In this document: positions 16,758 to 25,139 of the stretch, piece by piece
Layout: every line of letters starts with the position of its first letter
Numbering within the stretch: position 1 is the first letter of the stretch
Assembly (NCBI GenBank): GCA_028285445.1
Contig: JANQPQ010000005.1
Span: 1 to 64,000, forward strand
DNA from: Cyclobacteriaceae bacterium
GTDB lineage: Bacteria; Bacteroidota; Bacteroidia; Cytophagales; Cyclobacteriaceae
Direction of reading: 5' to 3'
DNA: 64,000 nt
The notes under the pieces: model-generated
What the model saw: only the letters and a program-made list of their open reading frames with translations
The model's database searches: none
What the model was told of the DNA's origin: nothing
Program-made: the position numbers and the translations under genes

Positions 16758-18791
16758 ATGAAACGACGAGACTTACCTTTTATCAACCTTGTTATTGCCA
16801 TTGTTTTGCTAGTGATCGATCCTGCCTCCGTGCAGGCTCAGTCGAAGAAGGCAATGACCATTATCGATTTCCTGAATATCCCCGGAGTTGGCAGCGCAGC
16901 GTTATCTCCTAATGGCAACCAGTTACTCTACATCAAATCTGAAAGTGACTGGAAGAAGAATAGGCAAATTGGCCATATCTGGAGGAAAGATATCAATACT
17001 GGGGCGCTCATACAGTTAACAAATGGGGTAAATGGAGAAAGCAACGCGGCTTGGTCACCAAATGGAGAGTATATTTCCTTTGTAGCGAGAAGAGAACCGG
17101 CGGAAGCTAATCAGGTTTACCTCATACGAAATGTTGGAGGTGAGGCTCGTCAATTTACGAAGCACGAGACAGCCGTAAGAAACGTACAATGGGCCCCTGA
17201 TGGTCAAAGTATTTACTTCCTTGCCAGCGATCCCAAAAGTAAGGAGGAGAAGGAAAAAGAAAAGTTGAAAGACGATGTCTATGGTAAGGATGAAAACTGG
17301 AAGTACCGCCACCTTTGGAAAATGGGCATTAATGACACATCTGCGACAAGAGTTACGGAAGGTGATTATTCCGTAAACTCCTACCAATTGTCAAGGGATG
17401 GAAAGAACATAGTGATTCAGAGGGCCATAAGCCCACTGTTTGGAGATAGCCAAACTGGTGAAATTTGGAAGATAGATGCTGACGGCGGTAACGCTGTTAA
17501 AGTTACCAACAACAATATCCCGGAATCCTCCGCACGGCTTTCACCGGATGGAAGCCAAATTTCGTTTTACGCTTTCACCAATGAACAATTTGAATTTTAC
17601 TACAACGATAAGCTGTTCCTGGTACCATCTACTGGTGGTACAGCCAGGGCTGTAACGAAAAATTCCGACTACGAAGTGAATGGTGCAGAATGGAGCGCCG
17701 ATGGTAAAGCCGTATATGTGCTGATGAATACCGGGGTGGAGATGCAATTGTTCAAGTATACAGTATCTAATTCCAGGCTCACAAAAGTCACCTCTGGTGA
17801 CTTCCGTATTGGTGGTTGGCGATATTACCCAAACCAAAACAAGCATGTGTTTACACTAGGTTCAGCCAACACTCCGGGAGACATTTACCTCATGAATGGG
17901 GATGACTTCAATAACCGGCAGAGACTAACCTATGAGTATGATTACCTCGATAGAGATTTTCAACTACCAACGCAAGAGAAAGTTACGTGGAAAGGTGCTG
18001 ATGGTGAGGAGGTGGAAGGGCTTCTTTACTTACCTGCTAATTATCAGCGCGGAACTAGATATCCACTGGTGGTGCAGACACATGGTGGTCCGGCATCATC
18101 AGATAAGTATGGCCTGTCGCGCGGATTTACCAGATTTAACCCGGTGTTAGCTGCTCATGGCTATGTTGTACTACAACCGAACTACCGGGGTAGTACTGGC
18201 TACGGGGATGACTTCCTCAGAGACATGGTGGGGAGTTATTTTAAGAATGCTCACCTTGATGTAATGACGGGAGTAGATCACCTTATTAAGGAAGGAATTG
18301 TTGATGGTGATCGCATGGTGAAAATGGGCTGGAGCGCCGGGGGTCACATGACCAATAAGATCATTACACATACTGATAGATTTAAGGCTGCAAGTTCGGG
18401 TGCTGGAGCTGCCAACTGGGTTTCCATGTACGGGCAAAGTGATGTTCGCATTTACCGGACGCCCTGGTTTGGAGGGACTCCTTGGCAAGAAAATGCACCA
18501 ATAGATGTCTATTGGGAACATTCACCGCTTAAGTATGTGTCGAAGGTTACAACGCCTACCTTGTTTCTGGTTGGAGGCAGCGACCCAAGGGTACCTCCAC
18601 CACAATCGGTAGAGATGTTCAGGGCATTGAAAACTAATGGTGTTGAAACTCATCTTTACATTGCCCCCCGCGAACCTCATGGCTGGCAGGAACTCAGACA
18701 CCGGCTTTATAAGATCAACGTCGAATTAGATTGGTACGCTAAACATGCCCTGGGTAAAGAATATACCTGGGAAAAGGCACCGAAGAAGTAG
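16758..18791 (+). CDS. Secreted S9 prolyl-oligopeptidase-family peptidase
   Basis: The enzyme has 677 residues with an N-terminal signal peptide (about 1-28, ending VQA). An N-terminal beta-propeller (about 40-390, with TolB-like repeats such as AAWSPNGEYISF and VQWAPDGQSIYF) precedes an alpha/beta-hydrolase domain. The triad is S526 in GWSAGGH, D609 in GGSDPRVPP and H641 in REPHGWQE. This layout matches acylaminoacyl-peptidase or dipeptidyl-peptidase IV-like enzymes that cut short peptides in the periplasm. The likely role is nutrient peptide breakdown. It stands 89 bases after the creatininase-family gene and may have its own promoter, since the gap is AT-rich and holds a TATATTG stretch. 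Confidence 0.92.
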   Translation: MKRRDLPFINLVIAIVLLVIDPASVQAQSKKAMTIIDFLNIPGVGSAALSPNGNQLLYIKSESDWKKNRQIGHIWRKDINTGALIQLTNGVNGESNAAWSPNGEYISFVARREPAEANQVYLIRNVGGEARQFTKHETAVRNVQWAPDGQSIYFLASDPKSKEEKEKEKLKDDVYGKDENWKYRHLWKMGINDTSATRVTEGDYSVNSYQLSRDGKNIVIQRAISPLFGDSQTGEIWKIDADGGNAVKVTNNNIPESSARLSPDGSQISFYAFTNEQFEFYYNDKLFLVPSTGGTARAVTKNSDYEVNGAEWSADGKAVYVLMNTGVEMQLFKYTVSNSRLTKVTSGDFRIGGWRYYPNQNKHVFTLGSANTPGDIYLMNGDDFNNRQRLTYEYDYLDRDFQLPTQEKVTWKGADGEEVEGLLYLPANYQRGTRYPLVVQTHGGPASSDKYGLSRGFTRFNPVLAAHGYVVLQPNYRGSTGYGDDFLRDMVGSYFKNAHLDVMTGVDHLIKEGIVDGDRMVKMGWSAGGHMTNKIITHTDRFKAASSGAGAANWVSMYGQSDVRIYRTPWFGGTPWQENAPIDVYWEHSPLKYVSKVTTPTLFLVGGSDPRVPPPQSVEMFRALKTNGVETHLYIAPREPHGWQELRHRLYKINVELDWYAKHALGKEYTWEKAPKK

Positions 18792-18887
18792 CTTTACCAC
18801 AGCATGGGGTGGTAGAAATACGTATAGCTGAAATTCGGTATTTGCCATAAAACTATATCTTGTTTTACAATTTAATTGAAACAAGTT

Positions 18888-19880
18888 ATGGCCGAATTGA
18901 AAAAAGTGCTTTCCATTGATGGTGGTGGAATACGCGGTATTATTCCCGGGCAAATCCTGGTTGAAATCGAAAGGGAGTTCAATATAAAAGTCTGGGATCA
19001 CTTCGATTTAATAGCAGGCACCAGCACAGGCGGTATTCTGGCATGTGCTTATTTGTGCCCCTCGGATGGTGATCCGAAGAAGCCAAAATTTACATCTAAG
19101 GAGGTTGTGGGTCTCTATCACGAAAAAGGAGATGAGATATTCGATATTCCGATGTTTCACAAAATCCGAACACTGGGTGGATTGAGGGATGAGAAATATC
19201 CGGAAGACGGGTTGGAAGATGCACTTGATGAATATTTTGGCGATACCTGGCTCAAGAATTTGCTGAAGCCCTGCCTAATTACCAGTTATGATATCACTAA
19301 CCGCAAAGGCCACTTTTTTGGCCAGCATAAAGCGAAAAAGGATAAGGCTTCTAATTTTCTGGTTAAGGATGCAGCTAGATCAACTTCCGCCGCGCCTACT
19401 TATTTTGAATGTGCGCAGGTAAGGAATGAGTTAGGCAAACCGTTTACACTGGTCGATGGTGGAGTCTTTGTTAATAACCCTGCGCTAACAGCTTATGCTG
19501 AAGGTCGAAATATTTTCAAGGTAGGGGGTGCTGAGGCTACTGCAAAGGACATGAAAATTCTCTCTCTCGGTACCGGGTATTCCCGCAAGCGATATAATTA
19601 CAGCCAAGCTAAGAACTACGGCATGGCACAGTGGGTGCAACCGGTTATAGATATTATGATGTCTGGTGCGGCCGAGGTAGCCCACTACCAATTAGATAAG
19701 ATTTATAAGACTACTCCTAACCACAAGCAGTATCTGCGTATTGATGGGGATTTAAAATTTACCGACATCGATCCGGATATGGATTGCGCAACCAGGGAGA
19801 ATATGAATCGACTAAAGGTATTCGGGGAGAAATTATTCGAAAAGAACAAGAAATCTATTGAAGACTGGTTAGCTATCTAG
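18888..19880 (+). CDS. Patatin-like phospholipase
   Basis: The protein has 330 residues from the ATG at 18888 (an in-frame TTG at 18876 is less likely). It begins almost at once with the oxyanion-hole loop DGGGIRGI, then the nucleophile elbow GTSTGG with S46, and the catalytic aspartate D190 in LVDGGVF. This is the Ser-Asp dyad of patatin lipases. There is no signal peptide, so it should act in the cytoplasm or at the inner face of the membrane on phospholipids or lysophospholipids. It resembles the plant-patatin branch. There is no cyclic-nucleotide synthase or other defence gene next to it, so a CBASS effector role is not supported. Confidence 0.9.
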   Translation: MAELKKVLSIDGGGIRGIIPGQILVEIEREFNIKVWDHFDLIAGTSTGGILACAYLCPSDGDPKKPKFTSKEVVGLYHEKGDEIFDIPMFHKIRTLGGLRDEKYPEDGLEDALDEYFGDTWLKNLLKPCLITSYDITNRKGHFFGQHKAKKDKASNFLVKDAARSTSAAPTYFECAQVRNELGKPFTLVDGGVFVNNPALTAYAEGRNIFKVGGAEATAKDMKILSLGTGYSRKRYNYSQAKNYGMAQWVQPVIDIMMSGAAEVAHYQLDKIYKTTPNHKQYLRIDGDLKFTDIDPDMDCATRENMNRLKVFGEKLFEKNKKSIEDWLAI

Positions 19881-19940
19881 CTCCATATCAGAACTAAGTC
19901 AGGCTATTTCTTATTCCAAATTTGTATTCGAAACTACATA

Positions 19941-19968
19941 CAAATATGATATCCTATTGTCATATTTG
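19941..19968. promoter_or_regulatory. Perfect 9-bp dyad upstream of the Rieske-glutamate synthase gene
   Basis: CAAATATGA (19941-19949) and TCATATTTG (19960-19968) form a perfect inverted repeat with a 10-base spacer, total 28 bp. The arms and spacing suit a homodimeric regulator or sit over the promoter. The site ends 45 bases before the preferred ATG at 20014. No regulator gene is adjacent. Confidence 0.5.
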
Positions 19969-20013
19969 TTAGATTCATGTTTCAACTTAAACGACTGTAG
20001 AAAGGCAGTACTT

Positions 20014-21630
20014 ATGAAAGAAGACCTGATACAACTTGCCAAACTTGAAGACCTAAACGACAGGGAGCCTGCTTATGCGCTGGCGGAGAGTACCGACCTG
20101 GTGCTGGTAAAATACGATGATCATGTTTCCGTGCTATACGGCCGATGCCAACACCGTGGGGCCTTAATGTCTGACGGGGCCATTATCGGTAACGATATAG
20201 TTTGTGGTTTACATAACTGGGATTATAGATACGACACAGGCGTCAGTTCCTACAACAACAGCGAGAAACTGCACAAGTTCAATGAGGTTATCGAGGATGG
20301 GTATGTTTGCGTGTCAAGGGTAGAAATACTTGAATTTCAGATCAATAATCCACAACCGTTTAATCGCGATGCATACCAGGGCCTTTATGCCGATACCCAC
20401 CCTGAGGCCACTGAACCTTATACCAGGCATATTCAAGAACTAGCTCGAGATGGCCTGACAAAGTTGGGACACCACGGCTTCACGGAAGCTATGGGAGTAG
20501 ATCGTGATACCTTACCCAAATGGGAAAACATACAGTTCCTGCCGGCACAAATGAGTGAAAAGCCGCTCTTAGATGATGCTACGGTTGCAACAAAAGTTAT
20601 CATCGGGCCGAAAGCGGAAAAGCCTTTACAATTAGATATTCCACTGTTTGTTAGTGATATGAGCTTCGGTGCTCTGTCAAGAGAAGCCAAGATTGCATTG
20701 TCAATGGGTGCGGAGATGGCAGGTACCGGCATATGCTCCGGTGAAGGTGGCATGCTTCCTGACGAACAAGCAGCTAATTCCAAATACCTATATGAGCTAG
20801 CATCAGCGAAGTTTGGCTTCTCGTGGGATAAGGTGCAGAAAGCCCAGGCATTTCATTTCAAGGGAGGTCAGGGAGCAAAAACTGGAACTGGCGGTCACTT
20901 GCCAGGTAACAAGGTCCAAGGTGAAATTGCGCAGGTACGGGAATTGGAAGTTGGTCAGTCAGCTATCAGTCCTGCTACCTTCACAGATATGGCCACCGTA
21001 GCCGATTTTACTGAATTTTCAAATGAAGTGAGGAAGATCACTGGAGGGATTCCAGTGGGCTTCAAGTTGGCGGCTAGTCATATCGAGAAAGATATTGCCT
21101 TTGCTCTTGAAGCTGGCACTGATTATATAATTCTAGATGGAAGGGGCGGGGGTACTGGAGCGGCCCCTACGGTTTTGCGTAACAATATCAATGTGCCCAC
21201 CATACCTGCCCTGGCAAGGGCTCGCAAATTTCTGGATGAAAATGGTGTTAAGGACGTTAGCTTAATTATTACAGGTGGCTTACGGATTGCTGAAGATTTT
21301 GCCAAGGCTATGATGTTAGGTGCTGATGCTATTGCTGTTTCAAATTCCGCCTTGCAGGCTATAGGCTGCCTCGGCATGAGAGCCTGTCATACCAATAATT
21401 GTCCGGTTGGGATTGCCACACAGAAGGATCATCTGAGATCTCGACTAATCATAGAGAAGTCGGCGGAGAGATTGCAGAATTTCTTCCTGGCGACTACAGA
21501 CTTGATTAAGGTTGTAGCCAGAAGTTGCGGGTACGACGATATCAGCAAATTCAACCATGATAACCTGTCGACCTTTGATTACGATATGCACAAATTGACT
21601 GGTATTAACTACGCCGGAGTAAATCCATAA
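20014..21630 (+). CDS. Rieske [2Fe-2S] domain fused to FMN-binding glutamate synthase-type domain
   Basis: From the ATG at 20014 the protein has 538 residues; a TTG at 19957 is in frame but lies across a regulatory dyad. Residues about 1-90 are a Rieske domain with C45-x-H47 (CQH) and C64-x2-H67 (CGLH), and no catalytic mononuclear iron domain. The rest matches the GltB central FMN domain: DMSFGALSREA, the substrate loop SGEGGML, KGGQGAKTGTGG, a phosphate-binding GGLRIAEDFAKAMMLGADA, and the 3Fe-4S cysteines in CLGMRACHTNNCP. It lacks the amidotransferase and the GXGXG domains of full glutamate synthase. It is probably a cytoplasmic oxidoreductase in which the Rieske cluster passes electrons to FMN. 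The true substrate is unknown. Confidence 0.88.
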   Translation: MKEDLIQLAKLEDLNDREPAYALAESTDLVLVKYDDHVSVLYGRCQHRGALMSDGAIIGNDIVCGLHNWDYRYDTGVSSYNNSEKLHKFNEVIEDGYVCVSRVEILEFQINNPQPFNRDAYQGLYADTHPEATEPYTRHIQELARDGLTKLGHHGFTEAMGVDRDTLPKWENIQFLPAQMSEKPLLDDATVATKVIIGPKAEKPLQLDIPLFVSDMSFGALSREAKIALSMGAEMAGTGICSGEGGMLPDEQAANSKYLYELASAKFGFSWDKVQKAQAFHFKGGQGAKTGTGGHLPGNKVQGEIAQVRELEVGQSAISPATFTDMATVADFTEFSNEVRKITGGIPVGFKLAASHIEKDIAFALEAGTDYIILDGRGGGTGAAPTVLRNNINVPTIPALARARKFLDENGVKDVSLIITGGLRIAEDFAKAMMLGADAIAVSNSALQAIGCLGMRACHTNNCPVGIATQKDHLRSRLIIEKSAERLQNFFLATTDLIKVVARSCGYDDISKFNHDNLSTFDYDMHKLTGINYAGVNP

Positions 21631-21633
21631 AGG

Positions 21634-22833
21634 TTATTTCGCAAACAGCAACTCGTCTCTACCCTGAAAGTTACAGAGGTAGATATCTTGTTTACCGTCA
21701 CCATTGAAATCTGCCACTTGGTAGTCAAAAGTGTAGACGCTCATTTGCGGCAAATACACGATGGTTTCATCACTGAAACTACCGCTGCCATCGTTAATGA
21801 GCACATTTTGATCTAAACCATTCCAGCGATTGCCACTAAGGATGTCTAAGCTGCCATCTCCATTAATATCTACAAAGTCGGCATCTACGGTACGAAAACT
21901 ACTGGTTGGAAGGCGAGTAGTCGCTTCAGAGAAAATGCCACTACCGTCATTTAGTAGCAGCCGGTTTTGTGGGTTACCAATGCCGCCAAAATCGACATTA
22001 GCAAAAAAGATATCTAAGTCACCATCATTGTCAATATCTCCTAGGTCAACTTCCCTGGTTTGATCATTTACAACCGGCAAGCGTAAAGTTGATTGATCTG
22101 TGAAGTTACCGGTGCCGTCATTTATCAGAATTCTATTACTAGTTTCGTTGGCTTCTACAATATCCAGGTCGCCATCTCCATCCACGTCTCCAAGGTCGAT
22201 ATCCTGGGTGGTAGCCCCGTTTGCCGGTAATCTGCTACCTGTTTCATCCATAAATGCTCCCGAGCCATCGTTGATTAGCAGGTAGTTCTGGCCAGCGTTT
22301 CCCATGATGAGGTCCGGAAGGCCGTCTCCATTGAAGTCTGTGGTTTCCACAGAATTGGTGGTACCAGTAACTGACAAAATGCTACTAGCATCTTCGAAAA
22401 AAGCACCGCCTGTATTGCGATAGTATTCATTGATTCGATCATCTTCGCTGACAAAAACAATGTCTAAGTCACCATCATTGTCGAAATCAGCCACTGCTAT
22501 ATCCTCAGAATCATGAGTTTTAGTTGGGAATCGTGAACTGCTTTCATCAGTTAGCACACCTTGACCATTGTTGATGAGAATGATATTAGGTCGAAATTCA
22601 CCAGCTATGATTATGTCAAGGTCGCCATCATTATCAATGTCTACCACTTGCCCATCCATGGAATTGCCAGAAGTATTGTTACTTCTAAGATGAGTAGCGG
22701 TAACAAGTTCAAACGGAAGATTATTGTTTCCGGTATTGCCTCCGGGGTCTGGCTCCGATTCACTTTTGCAGCATGTGAATGACAAGAGGGCGGAAAGAAT
22801 GGTGAAGAAGCTGAACATTTTGGTGATTCGCAT
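21634..22833 (-). CDS. FG-GAP/VCBS repeat lipoprotein
   Basis: The preferred start at 22833 gives a short signal sequence (MRITKMFSFFTILSALLS) followed by FTCCKSE, so it is probably a lipoprotein. An in-frame ATG at 22866 would add 11 residues. A low-complexity linker rich in G and N (about residues 24-38) precedes at least seven FG-GAP-type repeats with loops such as DIDNDGDLD, DFDNDGDLD, DFNGDGLPD, DVDGDGDLD, DIDNDGDLD, DINGDGSLD and DFNGDGKQD. A calcium-stabilised beta-propeller on the cell surface is expected. Its stop codon is three bases from the convergent stop of the Rieske-glutamate synthase gene. Confidence 0.88.
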   Translation of the reverse strand: MRITKMFSFFTILSALLSFTCCKSESEPDPGGNTGNNNLPFELVTATHLRSNNTSGNSMDGQVVDIDNDGDLDIIIAGEFRPNIILINNGQGVLTDESSSRFPTKTHDSEDIAVADFDNDGDLDIVFVSEDDRINEYYRNTGGAFFEDASSILSVTGTTNSVETTDFNGDGLPDLIMGNAGQNYLLINDGSGAFMDETGSRLPANGATTQDIDLGDVDGDGDLDIVEANETSNRILINDGTGNFTDQSTLRLPVVNDQTREVDLGDIDNDGDLDIFFANVDFGGIGNPQNRLLLNDGSGIFSEATTRLPTSSFRTVDADFVDINGDGSLDILSGNRWNGLDQNVLINDGSGSFSDETIVYLPQMSVYTFDYQVADFNGDGKQDIYLCNFQGRDELLFAK

Positions 22834-22914
22834 ATTACATGCCATTAAGTACGATTTTATAACCAAAAACCGTACTTAACCAGGGCGAATTACAAAATAT
22901 GTTGCGACTATTGT

Positions 22915-24234
22915 TTATTCGAGGCCAGCAAGTTCTCGGGCATATTGGATTATCACCCCGCTGATGCGATCTTCCCATTTGCCAGGTTTTCGTTCGAATG
23001 AATCTTTAGGCTTTTCATGAATATTATTCCAATGGTCTAAACCTTCATATCGTAATAGCACATGATCTTGGTGACCAGTGGATTCCAGGATATCTATGAT
23101 CATATCATTGTCGAGGTCAGACATGATCCAGTCATTGGTACCTCGGATGATCCTCACTGGTACTTTCAGTTTCTGCCAGGCCCCGGCGAAATCGAAATCC
23201 TGAACTTGGTGGTAGTAGGCTACTGGCCTGCCATACATGTGTTCGCTGCTGTGGATATTGTATTGCGCCAACTCAGGCTTTTCTCTAATTACCTCAGCGA
23301 ATGATTTCTTTTCAATCAGCATTCCATAATAGAGGGGGATCAATCCCTCGTTAACTATTCTTCCGACCTCCGCCGGAGTTTGACCCTGGAAAAGCCGAAT
23401 GCGTCGATCGATTTCCAGCATATGTTCAAACCAGGTCTTTACAAACGTACCATCTGATATTATTCCCTGCGCACCAAGTTCATTGGCCAGGTAGGGCGCT
23501 AGTGCGCTGCCCATAGAAGAGCCATAGATAATGATATTGGTGCTATCTGCCATGGCATGTCGCTTAAGCTGTTGATAACTGGCTTTGAATGCCGCAATAT
23601 CCCTATGAAAGTCGCTCTCTCCGCAATTGCCATTACTGTCTCCTACACCGGGTTTTTCGACTCGCATCACAACCATGCCAGTATTGGTTGAAATATCTTG
23701 CAGTACTCGGGTCCAACCTGTTTCTGGCCTGCCAGGAAAGGCTTCAATTGATGAACAGCTTAAGCCGCCCACAACAAATAATGCCGGAAGCTTCCCACGA
23801 CTTCGTTTAGGGTAGGTAGTAATATTCCTTATTAGGTCTCCATAAGAGGACATGGCCTCTCCATATTCAACTGTGTGATCAGGATATTCTTCTCTTGGCA
23901 TAGGCCCAAAAGAGACTTGTTTCAACAGGATCTCGCTCCCGCGTTGAACCTGTAACACAACAACATCGCCCTCCCTAAAATTATAAACTATGTCGCTCCA
24001 CCTATTAGCTTCGTTAAGCAACTCGCCATTGAGCCTTAGAATTCTATCGTTTGGTTGAAGGCCAGCCCTGGCAAATGGGCTGTTATTACTTTGGGTTCGA
24101 AGTACTGCTCCAACAGCGGTTGGTCGGGGGCTGCTGAAAGAGGCGCCAATATAGGCTCTCCTCTTGATATGTTGTGCACTTGCAAGTGCAGCTATTAGTA
24201 TAAGGCAACTAGCGAAGAGAGATTTGTACATCAT
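22915..24234 (-). CDS. Secreted PDZ-alpha/beta-hydrolase
   Basis: From the ATG at 24234 the protein has about 439 residues with a signal peptide (MMYKSLFASCLILIAALA, cleavage after SAQ). The upstream ATG at 24267 would put a polar stretch in front. A PDZ domain (about residues 20-105) contains FARAGLQPNDRILRLNGE. An alpha/beta-hydrolase domain follows, with nucleophile elbow YGSSMGSA, an acid in RGTNDWIMSD and a histidine in YEGLDHWNN. PDZ-hydrolase combinations of this type are seen in Bacteroidota. The substrate is unknown; esterase or peptidase activity on envelope compounds is plausible. It points away from the LytTR gene at 24354, leaving a 119-base divergent promoter region. Confidence 0.82.
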   Translation of the reverse strand: MMYKSLFASCLILIAALASAQHIKRRAYIGASFSSPRPTAVGAVLRTQSNNSPFARAGLQPNDRILRLNGELLNEANRWSDIVYNFREGDVVVLQVQRGSEILLKQVSFGPMPREEYPDHTVEYGEAMSSYGDLIRNITTYPKRSRGKLPALFVVGGLSCSSIEAFPGRPETGWTRVLQDISTNTGMVVMRVEKPGVGDSNGNCGESDFHRDIAAFKASYQQLKRHAMADSTNIIIYGSSMGSALAPYLANELGAQGIISDGTFVKTWFEHMLEIDRRIRLFQGQTPAEVGRIVNEGLIPLYYGMLIEKKSFAEVIREKPELAQYNIHSSEHMYGRPVAYYHQVQDFDFAGAWQKLKVPVRIIRGTNDWIMSDLDNDMIIDILESTGHQDHVLLRYEGLDHWNNIHEKPKDSFERKPGKWEDRISGVIIQYARELAGLE

Positions 24235-24353
24235 GCTTTTTTGATCCAAATGAACGTAGAATTGCATCTAGTTGTAGAAATTTTATTTGTAATAAGGTGT
24301 CTTCTATGTATATAGCGTAGTAGTCAGGATATTGACAAAACCTGAGTTTAGCG

Positions 24354-25118
24354 ATGCCCGGCAAAACCTACAGCAACTTCTATGTTTTCGATTCTCGGAT
24401 AGCCACGCACGTACTGTTCTGGGCGTTGTACTATGCCCTATTTGGCTACATATGGGCTAAGAACGGTGAGTATTTGGCCTCGTATTTCCTGGAATTCATT
24501 CTATTGCCAATCAGAATAATGGCAGTCTACTTGACTATTTATTGGCAAATACCTCGGTATTTGCTGGCGGTTAAACTGCCGCAATTCCTGGCTTTCTACC
24601 TGTTGCTAATGTTGATCAGTGGTACTCTCCAACATTTGTTTATTTTCTTTTTTTATGAACCGATTTTTGGTGGAAATGCCATAACGTTGTTTGATCTATC
24701 CTCTTTACTGAGGGCTGTAATTCTCATTAACTCTACGGTACTCTTTGTTTCATCAATTAAAATTGCGCAGTTGTTCATTCAACAAAAGGAGCGATTTCAC
24801 GATTTGGAAAATAGGCCTGAAAGTGGTTCAGGGATTGAAATAAAGGCCGAAAAGAGAGTGCATCGAGTGGATGCAAATGATATATTATACATCGAGGGGT
24901 TGGGTAATTATGTAGCCTTCGTCATGCACGATCAAAAAATCATTAGCTACATCAGTCTCAAGGAAGCACTGAAAATATTGCCCGGCACCTTTGTTCGGGT
25001 GCATAAGTCATTCATTGTTAACAAGAGCCATGTGAAATCTTATAACAGCGAAGATGTTGAGATTGGCGAAAAATATATCCCTATAGGAAGATCCTACAGG
25101 GATACTGCAACACTATAA
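24354..25118 (+). CDS. Membrane-anchored LytTR transcription regulator
   Basis: The protein has 254 residues. The first 140 or so form four membrane helices (about 17-36, 44-62, 76-97 and 113-135) that resemble the sensor half of LytS-type histidine kinases. A short linker leads into a C-terminal LytTR DNA-binding domain (about 157-254), with the motifs RVDANDILYIEGLGNYVAF, LKEALKILPGTFVRVHKSFIVN and IPIGRSYRD. It lacks a receiver domain and any kinase domain. It should therefore be a one-component regulator that senses a signal through the membrane and binds DNA at the inner face. It converges on the permease gene at 25140 with a 21-base gap. Confidence 0.88.
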   Translation: MPGKTYSNFYVFDSRIATHVLFWALYYALFGYIWAKNGEYLASYFLEFILLPIRIMAVYLTIYWQIPRYLLAVKLPQFLAFYLLLMLISGTLQHLFIFFFYEPIFGGNAITLFDLSSLLRAVILINSTVLFVSSIKIAQLFIQQKERFHDLENRPESGSGIEIKAEKRVHRVDANDILYIEGLGNYVAFVMHDQKIISYISLKEALKILPGTFVRVHKSFIVNKSHVKSYNSEDVEIGEKYIPIGRSYRDTATL

Positions 25119-25139
25119 TAACTTCACGTAGTTCCAGAT

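Noticed and set aside
18888..19880. Patatin-like protein as a CBASS defence effector
   Set aside because: No cyclic-nucleotide synthase or accessory defence gene is adjacent; neighbours are secreted enzymes.
19957..20013. TTG start for the Rieske fusion gene
   Set aside because: It falls inside a perfect 28-bp dyad that is probably an operator; ATG 20014 gives a normal domain start.
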